From the IMG/VR virus record IMGVR_UViG_3300018080_000230, positions 1-52,981 of that record: a stretch of DNA of 52,981 bases; one strand, given 5' to 3'. Numbering within the stretch: the first letter of the stretch is position 1; every line of letters begins with the position of its first letter. The notes under the pieces are model-generated. The model saw only the letters and a program-made list of their open reading frames with translations. It had not been told where the DNA came from and did no database searches. Made by a program: the position numbers and the translations under genes. Positions 1 through 7,238 of the stretch are shown piece after piece. The stretch is from a virus.

Positions 1-156
1 ACCGTCTTTGTTAAGACCGTGATTCTGGTCTCCCAGGTTATACCGATTATGAAAACAAACCATCACACCAAGATTGTCCCATGCCTCTCTTGGATTCTCA
101 GCGCATTCGTCCTGAGATATTTTGATTTCGTACCCCTTGTATTTTTCGCTCTCCAT
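1..156 (-). CDS. Small phage protein, 3' part cut by window edge
   Basis: An open frame of 52 codons runs from ATG at 156 to the window edge with no stop, so the gene is partial. It begins MESEKYKGYEIKISQDE, continues with NLGVMVCFHNRYNLGDQNHG, and has a clear site (AAAGGAGAATATC then ATG). Short phage proteins with a 'V-C-xH-x-RYNLGD' stretch are common and uncharacterised, and this one fits that pattern. It follows the 100-residue gene upstream after a hairpin-bearing gap. Function unknown. Confidence 0.75.
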   Translation of the reverse strand, partial: MESEKYKGYEIKISQDECAENPREAWDNLGVMVCFHNRYNLGDQNHGLNKDG

Positions 157-179
157 GATATTCTCCTTTTTATGTTATT

Positions 180-205
180 GGGGATCGGTTCTGCATCCGA
201 TCCCC
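180..205. other. Intergenic hairpin
   Basis: GGGGATCGG (180-188) pairs perfectly with CCGATCCCC (197-205) around an 8-nt loop. It lies between two small minus-strand genes. No T-run follows on either strand, so a classical intrinsic terminator is not supported. An RNA-processing or mRNA-stability hairpin is as likely. Confidence 0.5.
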
Positions 206-214
206 GGTTATTAT

Positions 215-517
215 TTACGCCATTGCTGCTTGCTTCTCCTCTGACCTTAAGTATTCAACCGCCATGAAGATCATCTCCTCAAGCTTCTTTGAATCCTTAA
301 CGTCTTTGATATGGTAATGTACCACCGGCATCCCCAGGCTTATCCCGGAGCATTCATCTTTCACATAATCTTCCAGGTCGGGATAATAAACATGCCAGTG
401 TTTTTGACCGCCGAAATCACAAAGACCGATACGGCCATTCACGTCAATCATGAACATTCCGAAAGCCACCCGCCAGGCAGCTACCAGGCTCATCAATTCT
501 TTGAACTGCTTTTCCAT
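215..517 (-). CDS. Hypothetical protein, 100 aa
   Basis: The 100-residue frame has a strong site (AAAGGAGAGTATC then ATG). The protein is small and soluble, with a central aromatic patch (KHWHVYYPDLEDYV) and a C-terminal helix rich in Glu and Met. No family is recognised. It lies in the run of short genes downstream of the structured RNA region, all on the minus strand, which resembles the host-takeover or accessory cassettes of phages. Soluble, cytoplasmic, unknown function. Confidence 0.7.
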   Translation of the reverse strand: MEKQFKELMSLVAAWRVAFGMFMIDVNGRIGLCDFGGQKHWHVYYPDLEDYVKDECSGISLGMPVVHYHIKDVKDSKKLEEMIFMAVEYLRSEEKQAAMA

Positions 518-528
518 GATACTCTCCT

Positions 529-606
529 TTACTTTTTTTTGTTTTTCTTTTCCTTTTCCATTTCCTTTTTCATATCCTTTTTCCAGGCAAATTCTTGTAA
601 AGTCAT
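529..606 (-). CDS. 25-residue lysine-rich micro-protein
   Basis: ATG at 606 overlaps the TGA of the upstream gene as ATGA. The frame reads MTLQEFAWKKDMKKEMEKEK and ends with five more residues, mostly Lys, then TAA. A site (AAGGGAGTAAGAA) precedes the ATG, so translation coupled to the upstream gene is plausible. About half the residues are Lys or Arg and the rest are mostly Glu or Met, giving an amphipathic charged helix. A short translated peptide is favoured over chance because site, coupling and stop all fit the local pattern, but function is unknown. Confidence 0.55.
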   Translation of the reverse strand: MTLQEFAWKKDMKKEMEKEKKNKKK

Positions 607-821
607 TTCTTACTCCCTTCTACGTTGATCATGTAGACATTGCAGACCGCCCCGTTGTACTGTCCAAGGCCGTCATATTTCTTTTCCTGATTCGGAAGCG
701 TCCAGCAAATCGCTTTGCGTCCTTCCGCTCTTAACTCTTTCGCCCTCTTATTCCTGGCCCTCAATGCTGCTTTGTCCGATTCGTAACCATCCCACAATCT
801 TGAGAATGATTCCTGACACAT
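603..821 (-). CDS. Hypothetical protein, 72 aa
   Basis: This 72-residue frame has a good site (AAAGGAGTCGGCC then ATG). The first half is helical and basic (KAALRARNKRAKELRAEGRK). The second half contains CWTLPNQEKKYDGLGQYNG, a compact Trp/Tyr/Gly segment. No known domain is recognised. Its leader shares a 20-bp identical block with the next gene upstream (850-1059), implying a common origin of the two leaders or a shared control element. The stop overlaps the start of the 25-residue gene. Confidence 0.7.
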   Translation of the reverse strand: MCQESFSRLWDGYESDKAALRARNKRAKELRAEGRKAICWTLPNQEKKYDGLGQYNGAVCNVYMINVEGSKK

Positions 822-829
822 GGCCGACT

Positions 830-849
830 CCTTTATTAAGGTTATAGGT
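830..849 (-). repeat. 20-bp leader repeat, copy 1
   Basis: CCTTTATTAAGGTTATAGGT is identical to 1067-1086. It sits directly upstream of the 603-821 gene, with the Shine-Dalgarno region at its inner edge. On the coding strand it reads ACCTATAACCTTAATAAAGG. Degenerate relatives (AACC followed by an A/T run and AAGGAG) precede the genes starting at 2408, 19518 and 25435. Confidence 0.7.
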
Positions 850-1059
850 TTATTTTAGAAACCTCTTTTTCAAAATCGCCCTCCAATCCTTTTTCACAAT
901 CATGCATTTCTTGTCCGTTTGAATTTCAATAATGATACCGTGACAGTGATTTGACATACTTCCAAACGATAGACTCTCACGATGCTTTTTTAAATTCGCT
1001 TTCTCGATGCGCTTGAGCGCACTGTCAAATTGACCGTAACTTATTATCTCGTTTTCCAT
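850..1059 (-). CDS. Hypothetical protein, 69 aa
   Basis: The frame is open two codons further, to a GTG, but AAGGGG lies six bases before the ATG at 1059, so that start is chosen. The protein is basic: a central SMSNHCHGIIIEIQTD segment is followed by a Lys/Arg-rich tail ending KKRFLK. It is the first gene downstream of the structured RNA on the same strand and may be co-transcribed with it. It does not resemble IscB, IsrB or TnpB, so it is not the usual protein partner of an omega-RNA. Confidence 0.65.
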   Translation of the reverse strand: MENEIISYGQFDSALKRIEKANLKKHRESLSFGSMSNHCHGIIIEIQTDKKCMIVKKDWRAILKKRFLK

Positions 1060-1066
1060 GACCACC

Positions 1067-1086
1067 CCTTTATTAAGGTTATAGGT
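1067..1086 (-). repeat. 20-bp leader repeat, copy 2
   Basis: Identical to 830-849 and in the same position relative to the next start codon. It forms the 3' boundary of the structured region that extends to about 1490. Confidence 0.7.
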
Positions 1087-1094
1087 ATTTCGTT

Positions 1095-1490
1095 TAAAGA
1101 CTCTTGTTCAACCTGGGCTTGTCAATCCCAAGGATACCTATTGGGAAGGAAATCAAAAACGCTACCACATTCTTGATCCCCTTCCCGGTATCGGAACTTT
1201 CCCTCATCCATTCCCTGCTAAGACTTAGGCTTCTACCCCATCATCGTCTTGGCCTTTCGGCTCTTACAGCTTTCACTCCGGCCCTATACAGTAGTATAGG
1301 CCAGGGCTGGAATCCGTACTGATTCCCAGGCGGTTGGTTTCCCGCCCGGCAACCGAAGGTGGTTGCTCAACCTCACGACTCTGTTCTTATTCGGCCCCTT
1401 GGGGGGGCCCGCCTCTAACGGCTTCGTCGTGACTCATCTTTGAAAGAACGCCCGAAGGTCAAACTTGATTGAAACAGCTTCAATCATCGA
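1095..1490 (-). ncRNA. Candidate large structured RNA (about 390 nt)
   Basis: The only stretch over 300 bases in the window without a protein gene. Read on the minus strand it is dense in stems: 1426-1432/1373-1379 (7 bp, enclosing 1404-1409/1393-1398), 1361-1366/1349-1354, 1342-1346/1329-1333, 1321-1326/1309-1314, 1294-1300/1283-1289 (perfect 7 bp with tetraloop), a GCC-GAAA-GGC hairpin at 1252-1261, 1246-1250/1220-1224, and an 18-bp interrupted hairpin built from 1187-1192/1133-1138, 1180-1186/1143-1149 and 1173-1177/1152-1156. GAAA and UUCG tetraloops appear only in the minus orientation, which agrees with a TTGACA box at 1516-1521. Size and 'ornate' style recall phage RNAs such as ROOL and GOLLD, or HEARO/omega-RNA. 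I cannot assign a family, and no IscB-like gene is adjacent. Confidence 0.65.
1387..1487 (-). other. Two chained mini-ORFs at the 5' end of the RNA
   Basis: ATG at 1487 follows GGAGG by three bases and encodes MIEAVSIKFDLRAFFQR. Its TGA overlaps a second ATG (1437) encoding MSHDEAVRGGPPQGAE, ending at 1387. They could be leader peptides, or chance frames in a structured RNA. The second lies inside the outer stem, so translation would disrupt the fold. Weak evidence. Confidence 0.3.
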
Positions 1491-1493
1491 CCT

Positions 1494-1521
1494 CCTATAT
1501 ATAATATACTATATGTGTCAA
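1494..1521 (-). promoter_or_regulatory. Promoter for the structured RNA
   Basis: A perfect TTGACA on the minus strand (1516-1521) is followed by an A/T-only stretch. Candidate -10 boxes are TATAGG with 16-bp spacing (1494-1499) or TATATA with 14-bp spacing. The predicted start near 1487 coincides with the beginning of the structured region. The -35 box is strong; the -10 is not consensus. Confidence 0.55.
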
Positions 1522-1529
1522 CCCGGCCT

Positions 1530-1566
1530 GGTGAGGAAAAATTGGTGAGGAAAATTGAACAATTTT
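1530..1566. promoter_or_regulatory. Candidate operator between divergent promoters
   Basis: Two near-identical direct repeats, GGTGAGGAAAAATTG (1530-1544) and GGTGAGGAAAATTG (1544-1557), are followed by the inverted repeat AAAATTG-AA-CAATTTT (1551-1566). The block lies between two back-to-back TTGACA boxes, where a repressor could control both transcripts. Confidence 0.5.
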
Positions 1567-1572
1567 AAACAC

Positions 1573-1601
1573 TTGACACGATTCATCTAAGTTATTATAT
1601 A
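1573..1601 (+). promoter_or_regulatory. Promoter for the HNH gene
   Basis: TTGACA (1573-1578), 17-bp spacing and TATATA (1596-1601) place transcription start within about two bases of the ATG at 1610. No Shine-Dalgarno sequence is present, so a leaderless transcript is predicted. Confidence 0.6.
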
Positions 1602-1609
1602 CAGAAAAT

Positions 1610-2251
1610 ATGGAGCTTCTCAAAACCTGCTCAAGATGCAAGCTTACCAGACCGGTTTCTGAATTTACCAAGAACCGTTCTAAAAAGGATGGTCTTTCTT
1701 GTGAGTGCCGGTCATGTAAAGCAGAGTCTCAGGCAAGATATCTAAACTCTGATAAGGGCCGTAAAGCCGTCCAGAGGGCCGTTAAGAAGTACCAGGCGAC
1801 CGGTGGGGGCAAAGAGGCTTTTAATAAGGCTACGGCCAAATACTGTGCGTCTGAGCATGGAAAACGGAAGCGATCTGAATACTATTCCTTACCAGAAGTC
1901 AAAGACATGAGAAGGGACAAAGGACGGGATTATTATAAAAAACGCAAAAAAGAGCATCCCGAAAAATATCGTGCTTATTGTAAATTGAAATATGCTCTTG
2001 AAAGCGGTAAAATCAAAAAGCCGGACAAGTGCGAGGATTGTCCGGCTACTAAGAACATCCAGGCCCACCATGAAGATTACAGTAAGCCCTACAATGTAAA
2101 CTGGTTGTGTCCGAAATGCCACCGCAGACGAGACCGGGAGCGTAGGGTCAGGCTGGCTCTTTCTTCGGGCTCGGCTTCCCATCCAGGTCAGGAAGACCGC
2201 CCGGGAAAGCCCTCTCTATCAGAACCAGGCGATCCTGCAAACCTTTCGTAA
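1610..2251 (+). CDS. HNH endonuclease (homing-type)
   Basis: This is the only convincing plus-strand gene. An N-terminal zinc-binding module has CSRC (C7, C10) and C33-x2-C36 around a KKDGLS turn, a form typical of phage free-standing HNH nucleases. The middle is basic with repeated Lys/Arg-Tyr helices suited to DNA binding. The C-terminal nuclease module has C141-x2-C144, IQAHHEDYSKPYNVNWL (H153/H154 and the Asn/Asp region) and C167-x2-CH, the HNH beta-beta-alpha metal fold. The last 35 or so residues are read from the strand opposite the 3' end of the 2148-2408 gene and look like non-native run-on. Its own promoter, leaderless start and opposite orientation mark it as a late insertion. Likely function: DNA cleavage that promotes its own spread. 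Confidence 0.85.
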   Translation: MELLKTCSRCKLTRPVSEFTKNRSKKDGLSCECRSCKAESQARYLNSDKGRKAVQRAVKKYQATGGGKEAFNKATAKYCASEHGKRKRSEYYSLPEVKDMRRDKGRDYYKKRKKEHPEKYRAYCKLKYALESGKIKKPDKCEDCPATKNIQAHHEDYSKPYNVNWLCPKCHRRRDRERRVRLALSSGSASHPGQEDRPGKPSLSEPGDPANLS

Positions 2252-2408
2252 CCTGTAAAATTGTCTGAGCAAGCTGATTCTTCTTTTTGCGAATATCCCG
2301 CAGACCTTCTTCTGCCTGGTACTCGGCCAGCATTAAATCCTTGTACTGGTTTTCCAGGTCTGCCAGCTTGACCTCAACCATGCCATCCTGTTTTTTAGTG
2401 TCCGTCAC
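2148..2408 (-). CDS. Small coiled-coil protein, 86 aa
   Basis: The chosen start is GTG at 2408, preceded by AAAAAAGGAGCGGAAC. The frame extends to TTG at 2438, but that overlaps the upstream fibre gene and has no site. Residues 10-65 form a charged helix (KLADLENQYKDLML) followed by a Pro/Gly/Lys tail. It directly follows the last tail-fibre gene, where phages often place a fibre-assembly chaperone or a small late protein. That role is inferred from position only. Its 3' 104 bases overlap the HNH gene on the other strand. Confidence 0.65.
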   Translation of the reverse strand: MTDTKKQDGMVEVKLADLENQYKDLMLAEYQAEEGLRDIRKKKNQLAQTILQVTKGLQDRLVLIERAFPGGLPDLDGKPSPKKEPA

Positions 2409-2430
2409 GTTCCGCTCCTTTTTTAATAGG

Positions 2431-4743
2431 TTATGCAAATTTTATGTATATACCATAAATGTCAATCGACTGATCTCCCCCAATATTATTTCCCTCTATC
2501 TCAATCCAGTGAGTCTGTCCTTCATAAAACGGATTCGACCCCGCCGGAGTCGCAACCGACTTGAGTTTATATACAAGATGATCTCCATCAACAAAGGTAA
2601 GGTCTGAATTTAAAAGCAACTGCTCACTGCTTGCTTCTGCCGAATCTATTGCACCCAAACAATAAGAATTTAATCTTATGGTCATACTTGCAGAACCCGA
2701 CCCTTTGTTAATCACGGAAATAATATAAATCGTATAAGCACCAGCACCCGCTCCCGCACCGGGGGGCATGTTAAATGAAAACATGCATTTTGTTCCAGTA
2801 GATGCATTGTTCCAAAAAATAAAGGTATATCCAGAAGCTTTCCATAATTTCGGAGTAGACCCACTATCAATAGGATCGCCATTACTATCAAGTATTACTC
2901 CGCTTATAGGAATATGAATTGTTCCGGCATGAACATGAAGCGGATCGGCATTGCTTCCATTAATAAGTTTTTCTGCCTGTGCGCCGGTCACACTTGTCTG
3001 CCCCGCACCCGTACCGTCTGAACCTCCTAAACGCAGAGACCCTCCATCATGGACTTCCAGCCGTCCACCGGCCTGGAAAATTGTTCTTACCCCACTACTG
3101 GCAAAGTTATTGACCCCGCCGGTCAACCAATTCATGACCCCGTTTATTTCTGGATAGGATAGCAGAAGATTATTTATTCTCCCATTCGTTCCTTCCCATA
3201 TACCTTCAATCGTTCCCAGGTCATTATAAGAATTAAGGATACCCCGGATATTAAGATAATTGCTGGCATCAACATATATCTCACCACCGGAAAGAATTTT
3301 GATTATACTTCCCGCTCCGGTCACGGTCACAATACCGCCATTAAATACCAGGAAAGAGCCATCGGTAACAAAGCTGTCTGCTGCCACGCTGCACTCAAAC
3401 AAAAAGGAGTTTGTACCGTAGGAATACTTCATAAACATTTTCTTGGGCTTTGTATCCCCGGCCCACCATCTTACAGTATTTGCCCCGCTTGCTTTTCCCG
3501 GAAACCAGCGATCAAAACCATTTTCATAAGACCACCATCCGGCATCCATGACGACCATGCCTTCACGGTAATTCCATTCAAATCGTTTGAGACCTTCTGT
3601 TCCAAACCGGCGTTCATCCCATATACCCTTTGTACCGGCACTGGCATCATCGGCTGGTAAAACACATAGCGGACTCCCGCCGTTCCAATCCCATTCAAAT
3701 TTTCCAAGAGGTATTTTGTCCGCAGGAAAATTATAAAGACCCTGGCTGGCGGTCTCTTCCAATAACCCAAACGCACCCGCACTGTCCAGATATACAAAAT
3801 ACGTTTTGCCATCATCACCAGACCCCAGGACTGAACTGGCATCGAAAGAAAGCGTACCCGGTTCTGGAATTTCATCACCGTCAATTATAATGACAGTACC
3901 GGACTTGTACGATGCAAAATTAATCAAGGTATCCGTGACGGCATCAATGGTAGGCTTCAAGGAGTTATTAACATTCTGTGATGCGTCTCCCCAATCCTCA
4001 TCTATGCGATCCGCAAAAGGGGCAATGATGTTATTGATATGGCCCTGGCGACGGTGCGCTGTCCATACATCTTGAGAAGCTGACGTTATAACAGAAGTAA
4101 TCGTTTTTGGTGTAAAGGATTCAAAAGTAATATTTCCCGAACCATCTTTTGTTATCTTTGCCAAAAAAAGATCATTCTGGTTTGACCCAACACTTCCATC
4201 ACTTCCTTTTGCGTTTGCATCCGCTCCTGTTCCACCAAAATCAGTAGGGGCATCCGTACCGGCCCTCAAAAAATAGTTTTCATAAATCTTGACGTTCTCC
4301 GGCGTATAGTCCGCTATGGCTGCACCCATATATTCTGAATGTTCTTTATATGCCAGCGATAAATAAAATGTACCCGTACCCAAAAGAATGTCGCCGGTCG
4401 TTGGATGAAGACTCCATTTATTTTCCGTAGTATATACGGCCCGGTGGCCCTGCCAGGATTCCGGGATGTTCGGTACAATAATTCTATTAATGTCCCTGGT
4501 AATGCCGTATCCCTTAGATATGGCTATGGCATGTGCTTCCGGGGATGTCACGGCCAGGGAGCTTGCCCCGCCGATCTTAACGCCCCAATTAATAGAGGGA
4601 TCAAGAAAAGATTCAATCACAAATTTAATCTGATCGCTTATTGCATTTTGGCCATGCAGTATAACTCCGGCTTCCTCGACTTCACCCTCAAACGCACCAC
4701 GTCTTTTCCGGGCAGTGCTTAATTGCTGATTATTCAGATTCAT
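2431..4743 (-). CDS. Tail fibre or receptor-binding protein, 770 aa
   Basis: Strong site (AAAGGAGTGAAGT then ATG). The N-terminal 200 residues contain a conserved-looking attachment region with an IPESWQGHRAVYTTENKWS stretch. The middle is Gly/Ser/Asn-rich beta-repeat sequence (INNLLLSYPEINGVMNWLTG). Near residue 600 is DPLHVHAGT, an HxH motif of the kind that binds metal in trimeric fibre tips such as T4 gp37. The C-terminal 150 residues look like a beta-sandwich and end in IYIKFA. As the last large gene of the tail operon, and with this composition, it is the best candidate for the distal fibre that recognises the host. Exact family not recognised. Confidence 0.75.
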   Translation of the reverse strand: MNLNNQQLSTARKRRGAFEGEVEEAGVILHGQNAISDQIKFVIESFLDPSINWGVKIGGASSLAVTSPEAHAIAISKGYGITRDINRIIVPNIPESWQGHRAVYTTENKWSLHPTTGDILLGTGTFYLSLAYKEHSEYMGAAIADYTPENVKIYENYFLRAGTDAPTDFGGTGADANAKGSDGSVGSNQNDLFLAKITKDGSGNITFESFTPKTITSVITSASQDVWTAHRRQGHINNIIAPFADRIDEDWGDASQNVNNSLKPTIDAVTDTLINFASYKSGTVIIIDGDEIPEPGTLSFDASSVLGSGDDGKTYFVYLDSAGAFGLLEETASQGLYNFPADKIPLGKFEWDWNGGSPLCVLPADDASAGTKGIWDERRFGTEGLKRFEWNYREGMVVMDAGWWSYENGFDRWFPGKASGANTVRWWAGDTKPKKMFMKYSYGTNSFLFECSVAADSFVTDGSFLVFNGGIVTVTGAGSIIKILSGGEIYVDASNYLNIRGILNSYNDLGTIEGIWEGTNGRINNLLLSYPEINGVMNWLTGGVNNFASSGVRTIFQAGGRLEVHDGGSLRLGGSDGTGAGQTSVTGAQAEKLINGSNADPLHVHAGTIHIPISGVILDSNGDPIDSGSTPKLWKASGYTFIFWNNASTGTKCMFSFNMPPGAGAGAGAYTIYIISVINKGSGSASMTIRLNSYCLGAIDSAEASSEQLLLNSDLTFVDGDHLVYKLKSVATPAGSNPFYEGQTHWIEIEGNNIGGDQSIDIYGIYIKFA
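2439..2465 (-). promoter_or_regulatory. Possible promoter before the 86-aa gene
   Basis: TTGACA (2460-2465) and TAAAAT (2439-2444), spacing 15, lie at the very end of the fibre gene and read toward 2408. The -35 box is perfect and the spacing is short. It would give the 86-aa gene its own transcript. Confidence 0.35.
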
Positions 4744-4754
4744 ACTTCACTCCT

Positions 4755-7238
4755 TTAGCCTGGTACAAAAAAATCATTCAGATATTCGAGAACCTGTTTA
4801 TAAATAAAATTCTCTATAATAATATCCGTGGTATCTTTTACCATGAATTTAATTCTGAATTTATGCCATGCCTCAAGCGTTCCATCCTCGGCCCTCAAAC
4901 TGGAATTGTTTTTGAACTCTCTCCAATCCGCACTTGAAAGATCGCCCTGGCTGTAAGCCTGTTTAACCTCAATCCTAAAATAATTTCCTATTTTGTTACG
5001 CATCCAGTGAACAACATCGAAAATATAATTTTTATCCGTGACAGTAAGCTGAACATCTTCACCGGTTATGGTAATTTGCTGGTTCTCATATCCGGTCTTT
5101 AACCTAAAATAAGTCGTCATGTCTTCTATGCAGCCAGCCGGATCGACCGTAAAATTTGTGAAAGTCAAACCGTTTCCGATCTTGGTTATACCGTATGGAG
5201 AAACATTATATTTCCTGAACCCATCCAGGAAAGTAAGCGTGTGAGACGGAATATAATCTTTCAATATTTCCGTAAGCTCATGGCGTTTTGTTATGTAGGT
5301 GGCCAGGACATAGGACGGCGTAGTATTTAAATAAACAGTGCCAAACACACGGCTATTATTATGCTGCTGAATAAAATATTTTTCTACACCAGACTCAATA
5401 TTAATGGCCTTTGCTATTGCTAAAACTTCTGGATCGGCATCTCCATTATAGGCATTTGTTTGATCCGTCAATGAACTGAAAACGTATAAAATCTGAGACG
5501 TAGGATTATACCACAAGTATACTGTTCCCTCATCAGAATTTTCATCGGTTATCCCATTGAGCGTAATATAAATTATCAGGTCTGATATTCCCCCGACCGG
5601 ATCATTCACTTTCTCATCTTCATCATAAACCATGAGATGTCTTATCCAGGGACTAAGAAGTATGGCCGGTGTTCCATTCTTTATTATATCCAGTGTACCA
5701 CCAGGCGATCCCGCACTAAAATTATCGGCATCTATATAAGAACTGGCTTCTCCGATGGCCAGGTATAACCCGCAGTATTTACCGGTAATAACATCGGTAA
5801 AATCAATCGCATTAATAACAAGCTGGCCGTCCACATAGCCCTTAAGCTCCACACCACCGCCTATTTCAATGGCCTCAAACCTGATATTCCTGGTTTCGTT
5901 GCGGAAAGAATAACTGACCTCGGCCAATATAAACGTATTTGGAGTTATCCTTTTCATTATCCTGAAAACATCAAGGTCTCCGATATAAAAAAGAAAATAC
6001 CTGTTGACATTTGCCATCGTGCCTGTTGCAAGCTGCCTTAAGCTTAGTTGTAGGTATCCTGGGTGAGCGTGATCCGAAAAGGTAAAATCCGCATTGACAG
6101 ATTGATCCAGGGATGAAAGCTGGTTTTTATAAGATGCAAAGCCCCTGGGATCGCTGCATCCGTTTACGCTGGTTTTGTTGGTTAATATTAAAAGCCCCTC
6201 ATCCACAGTGTCGTGTATCCAATCCGATCCCAGGCCCACCCCTGCATCCGCAACACAGTTTGTATCCGACCGGTTAAAGTCATCCGAAAATTCAACCTCA
6301 CTGATTTGACTCAAAGCTCTTTGATATTCGTCCGGGATCGAACCAAGACCTGATTCATAGTCATCTAATTGAACATCGTTTGCGCTATTGGTATGATTAT
6401 ATATTTCAAAACCAGCGTACTCACCGGTCAAGTGTTTGTCTGCCGTAGAATCATCACCGGATATGAGAAGAACATCATCTACATACCCAAGAAGTCTAAC
6501 AGTATTTCCAATATTCATAGCCACAAGCTTAAACACGTGGTCGCCACCACCTATACCCGCACTGAGAAGCTGCTTTACCACATATCCGGTATCATTCACA
6601 TATCTTCTAAGATAGAGAACGTCCGCAGCATTGAAATATTCAAGTCGATAATAATTATCTGGATCGGTATCGGAATCCCCTCTTATCAAAAGCTTTGCAG
6701 AATATCCGTTAGTACCGGTATCCAGCGTAAATTTTGCCTGGACATAATGGGATGGATACGCAGTAAGAGGATTTTTATTCACCGCAGCACCATATTGAAC
6801 AGTCAGGCTATTTTCCCTTACCTTATTGCTTTCAATCTCAAGATTTCCGCCATAAACTGACCAATCTGTTCCAAGCGCACCATCGGCACGATCAAAATTA
6901 TCTGTAACTTCGACCGTTTTCCCGCTCAGTACCTTTGCAAACAAACCGCCGATTGCGTTAATCACCTTTGATTGAATTTTATAAAGATTCCCACACTCCT
7001 CCTCAAGAATCGGAATCGCCCCCTTAATAGTGTGCATACCTACAGAATTAAATCCCCGGATTCTCAAAATTTGATCTACATGGTGATGTCTTTCAAGATC
7101 AAGGTCTTTTGCTTTGTTTGTAAGGTAGGTGTCTTCGGACGTTCCAAGATGAAGCATTCTTTTTAAAGTCTTATACAAATCGTCAATGTAATTGATTGCA
7201 TAAGAAATAGGTACAATAAACCAGTACAGTTTTGTCAT
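4755..7238 (-). CDS. gpI-like baseplate protein fused to two lectin-like domains, 827 aa
   Basis: Starts by ATGA overlap with the upstream gene. The first 130 residues (HHHVDQILRIRGFNSVGMHT) have the helical character and position of P2 gpI-like baseplate/fibre adaptors. Two concanavalin/LamG-type sandwiches follow: residues about 115-300 (NFDRADGALGTDWSVYGG through YAGFEIYNHT) and about 315-510 (FSDDFNRSDT through SSYIDADNFSAG). Each opens with a D-F/D-NR-x-D motif and closes with a GxYxG(L/F)-type strand, so they look like diverged tandem copies. The remainder contains a beta-rich region and LTEILKDYIPSHTLTFLDG. Likely a baseplate-anchored, glycan-binding fibre protein; the gpI assignment is the weakest part. 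Confidence 0.65.
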   Translation of the reverse strand: MTKLYWFIVPISYAINYIDDLYKTLKRMLHLGTSEDTYLTNKAKDLDLERHHHVDQILRIRGFNSVGMHTIKGAIPILEEECGNLYKIQSKVINAIGGLFAKVLSGKTVEVTDNFDRADGALGTDWSVYGGNLEIESNKVRENSLTVQYGAAVNKNPLTAYPSHYVQAKFTLDTGTNGYSAKLLIRGDSDTDPDNYYRLEYFNAADVLYLRRYVNDTGYVVKQLLSAGIGGGDHVFKLVAMNIGNTVRLLGYVDDVLLISGDDSTADKHLTGEYAGFEIYNHTNSANDVQLDDYESGLGSIPDEYQRALSQISEVEFSDDFNRSDTNCVADAGVGLGSDWIHDTVDEGLLILTNKTSVNGCSDPRGFASYKNQLSSLDQSVNADFTFSDHAHPGYLQLSLRQLATGTMANVNRYFLFYIGDLDVFRIMKRITPNTFILAEVSYSFRNETRNIRFEAIEIGGGVELKGYVDGQLVINAIDFTDVITGKYCGLYLAIGEASSYIDADNFSAGSPGGTLDIIKNGTPAILLSPWIRHLMVYDEDEKVNDPVGGISDLIIYITLNGITDENSDEGTVYLWYNPTSQILYVFSSLTDQTNAYNGDADPEVLAIAKAINIESGVEKYFIQQHNNSRVFGTVYLNTTPSYVLATYITKRHELTEILKDYIPSHTLTFLDGFRKYNVSPYGITKIGNGLTFTNFTVDPAGCIEDMTTYFRLKTGYENQQITITGEDVQLTVTDKNYIFDVVHWMRNKIGNYFRIEVKQAYSQGDLSSADWREFKNNSSLRAEDGTLEAWHKFRIKFMVKDTTDIIIENFIYKQVLEYLNDFFVPG

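Noticed and set aside
1104-1322. Plus-strand open frame of 72 codons across the structured RNA
   Set aside because: No ribosome site, low-complexity Leu/Pro/Ser sequence, and it lies over stems that explain the base order better.
1095-1490. Group I or group II intron, or RNase P RNA
   Set aside because: No recognisable P7/P3 core, no domain V hairpin, no flanking split exon, and the RNase P conserved blocks are not in order.
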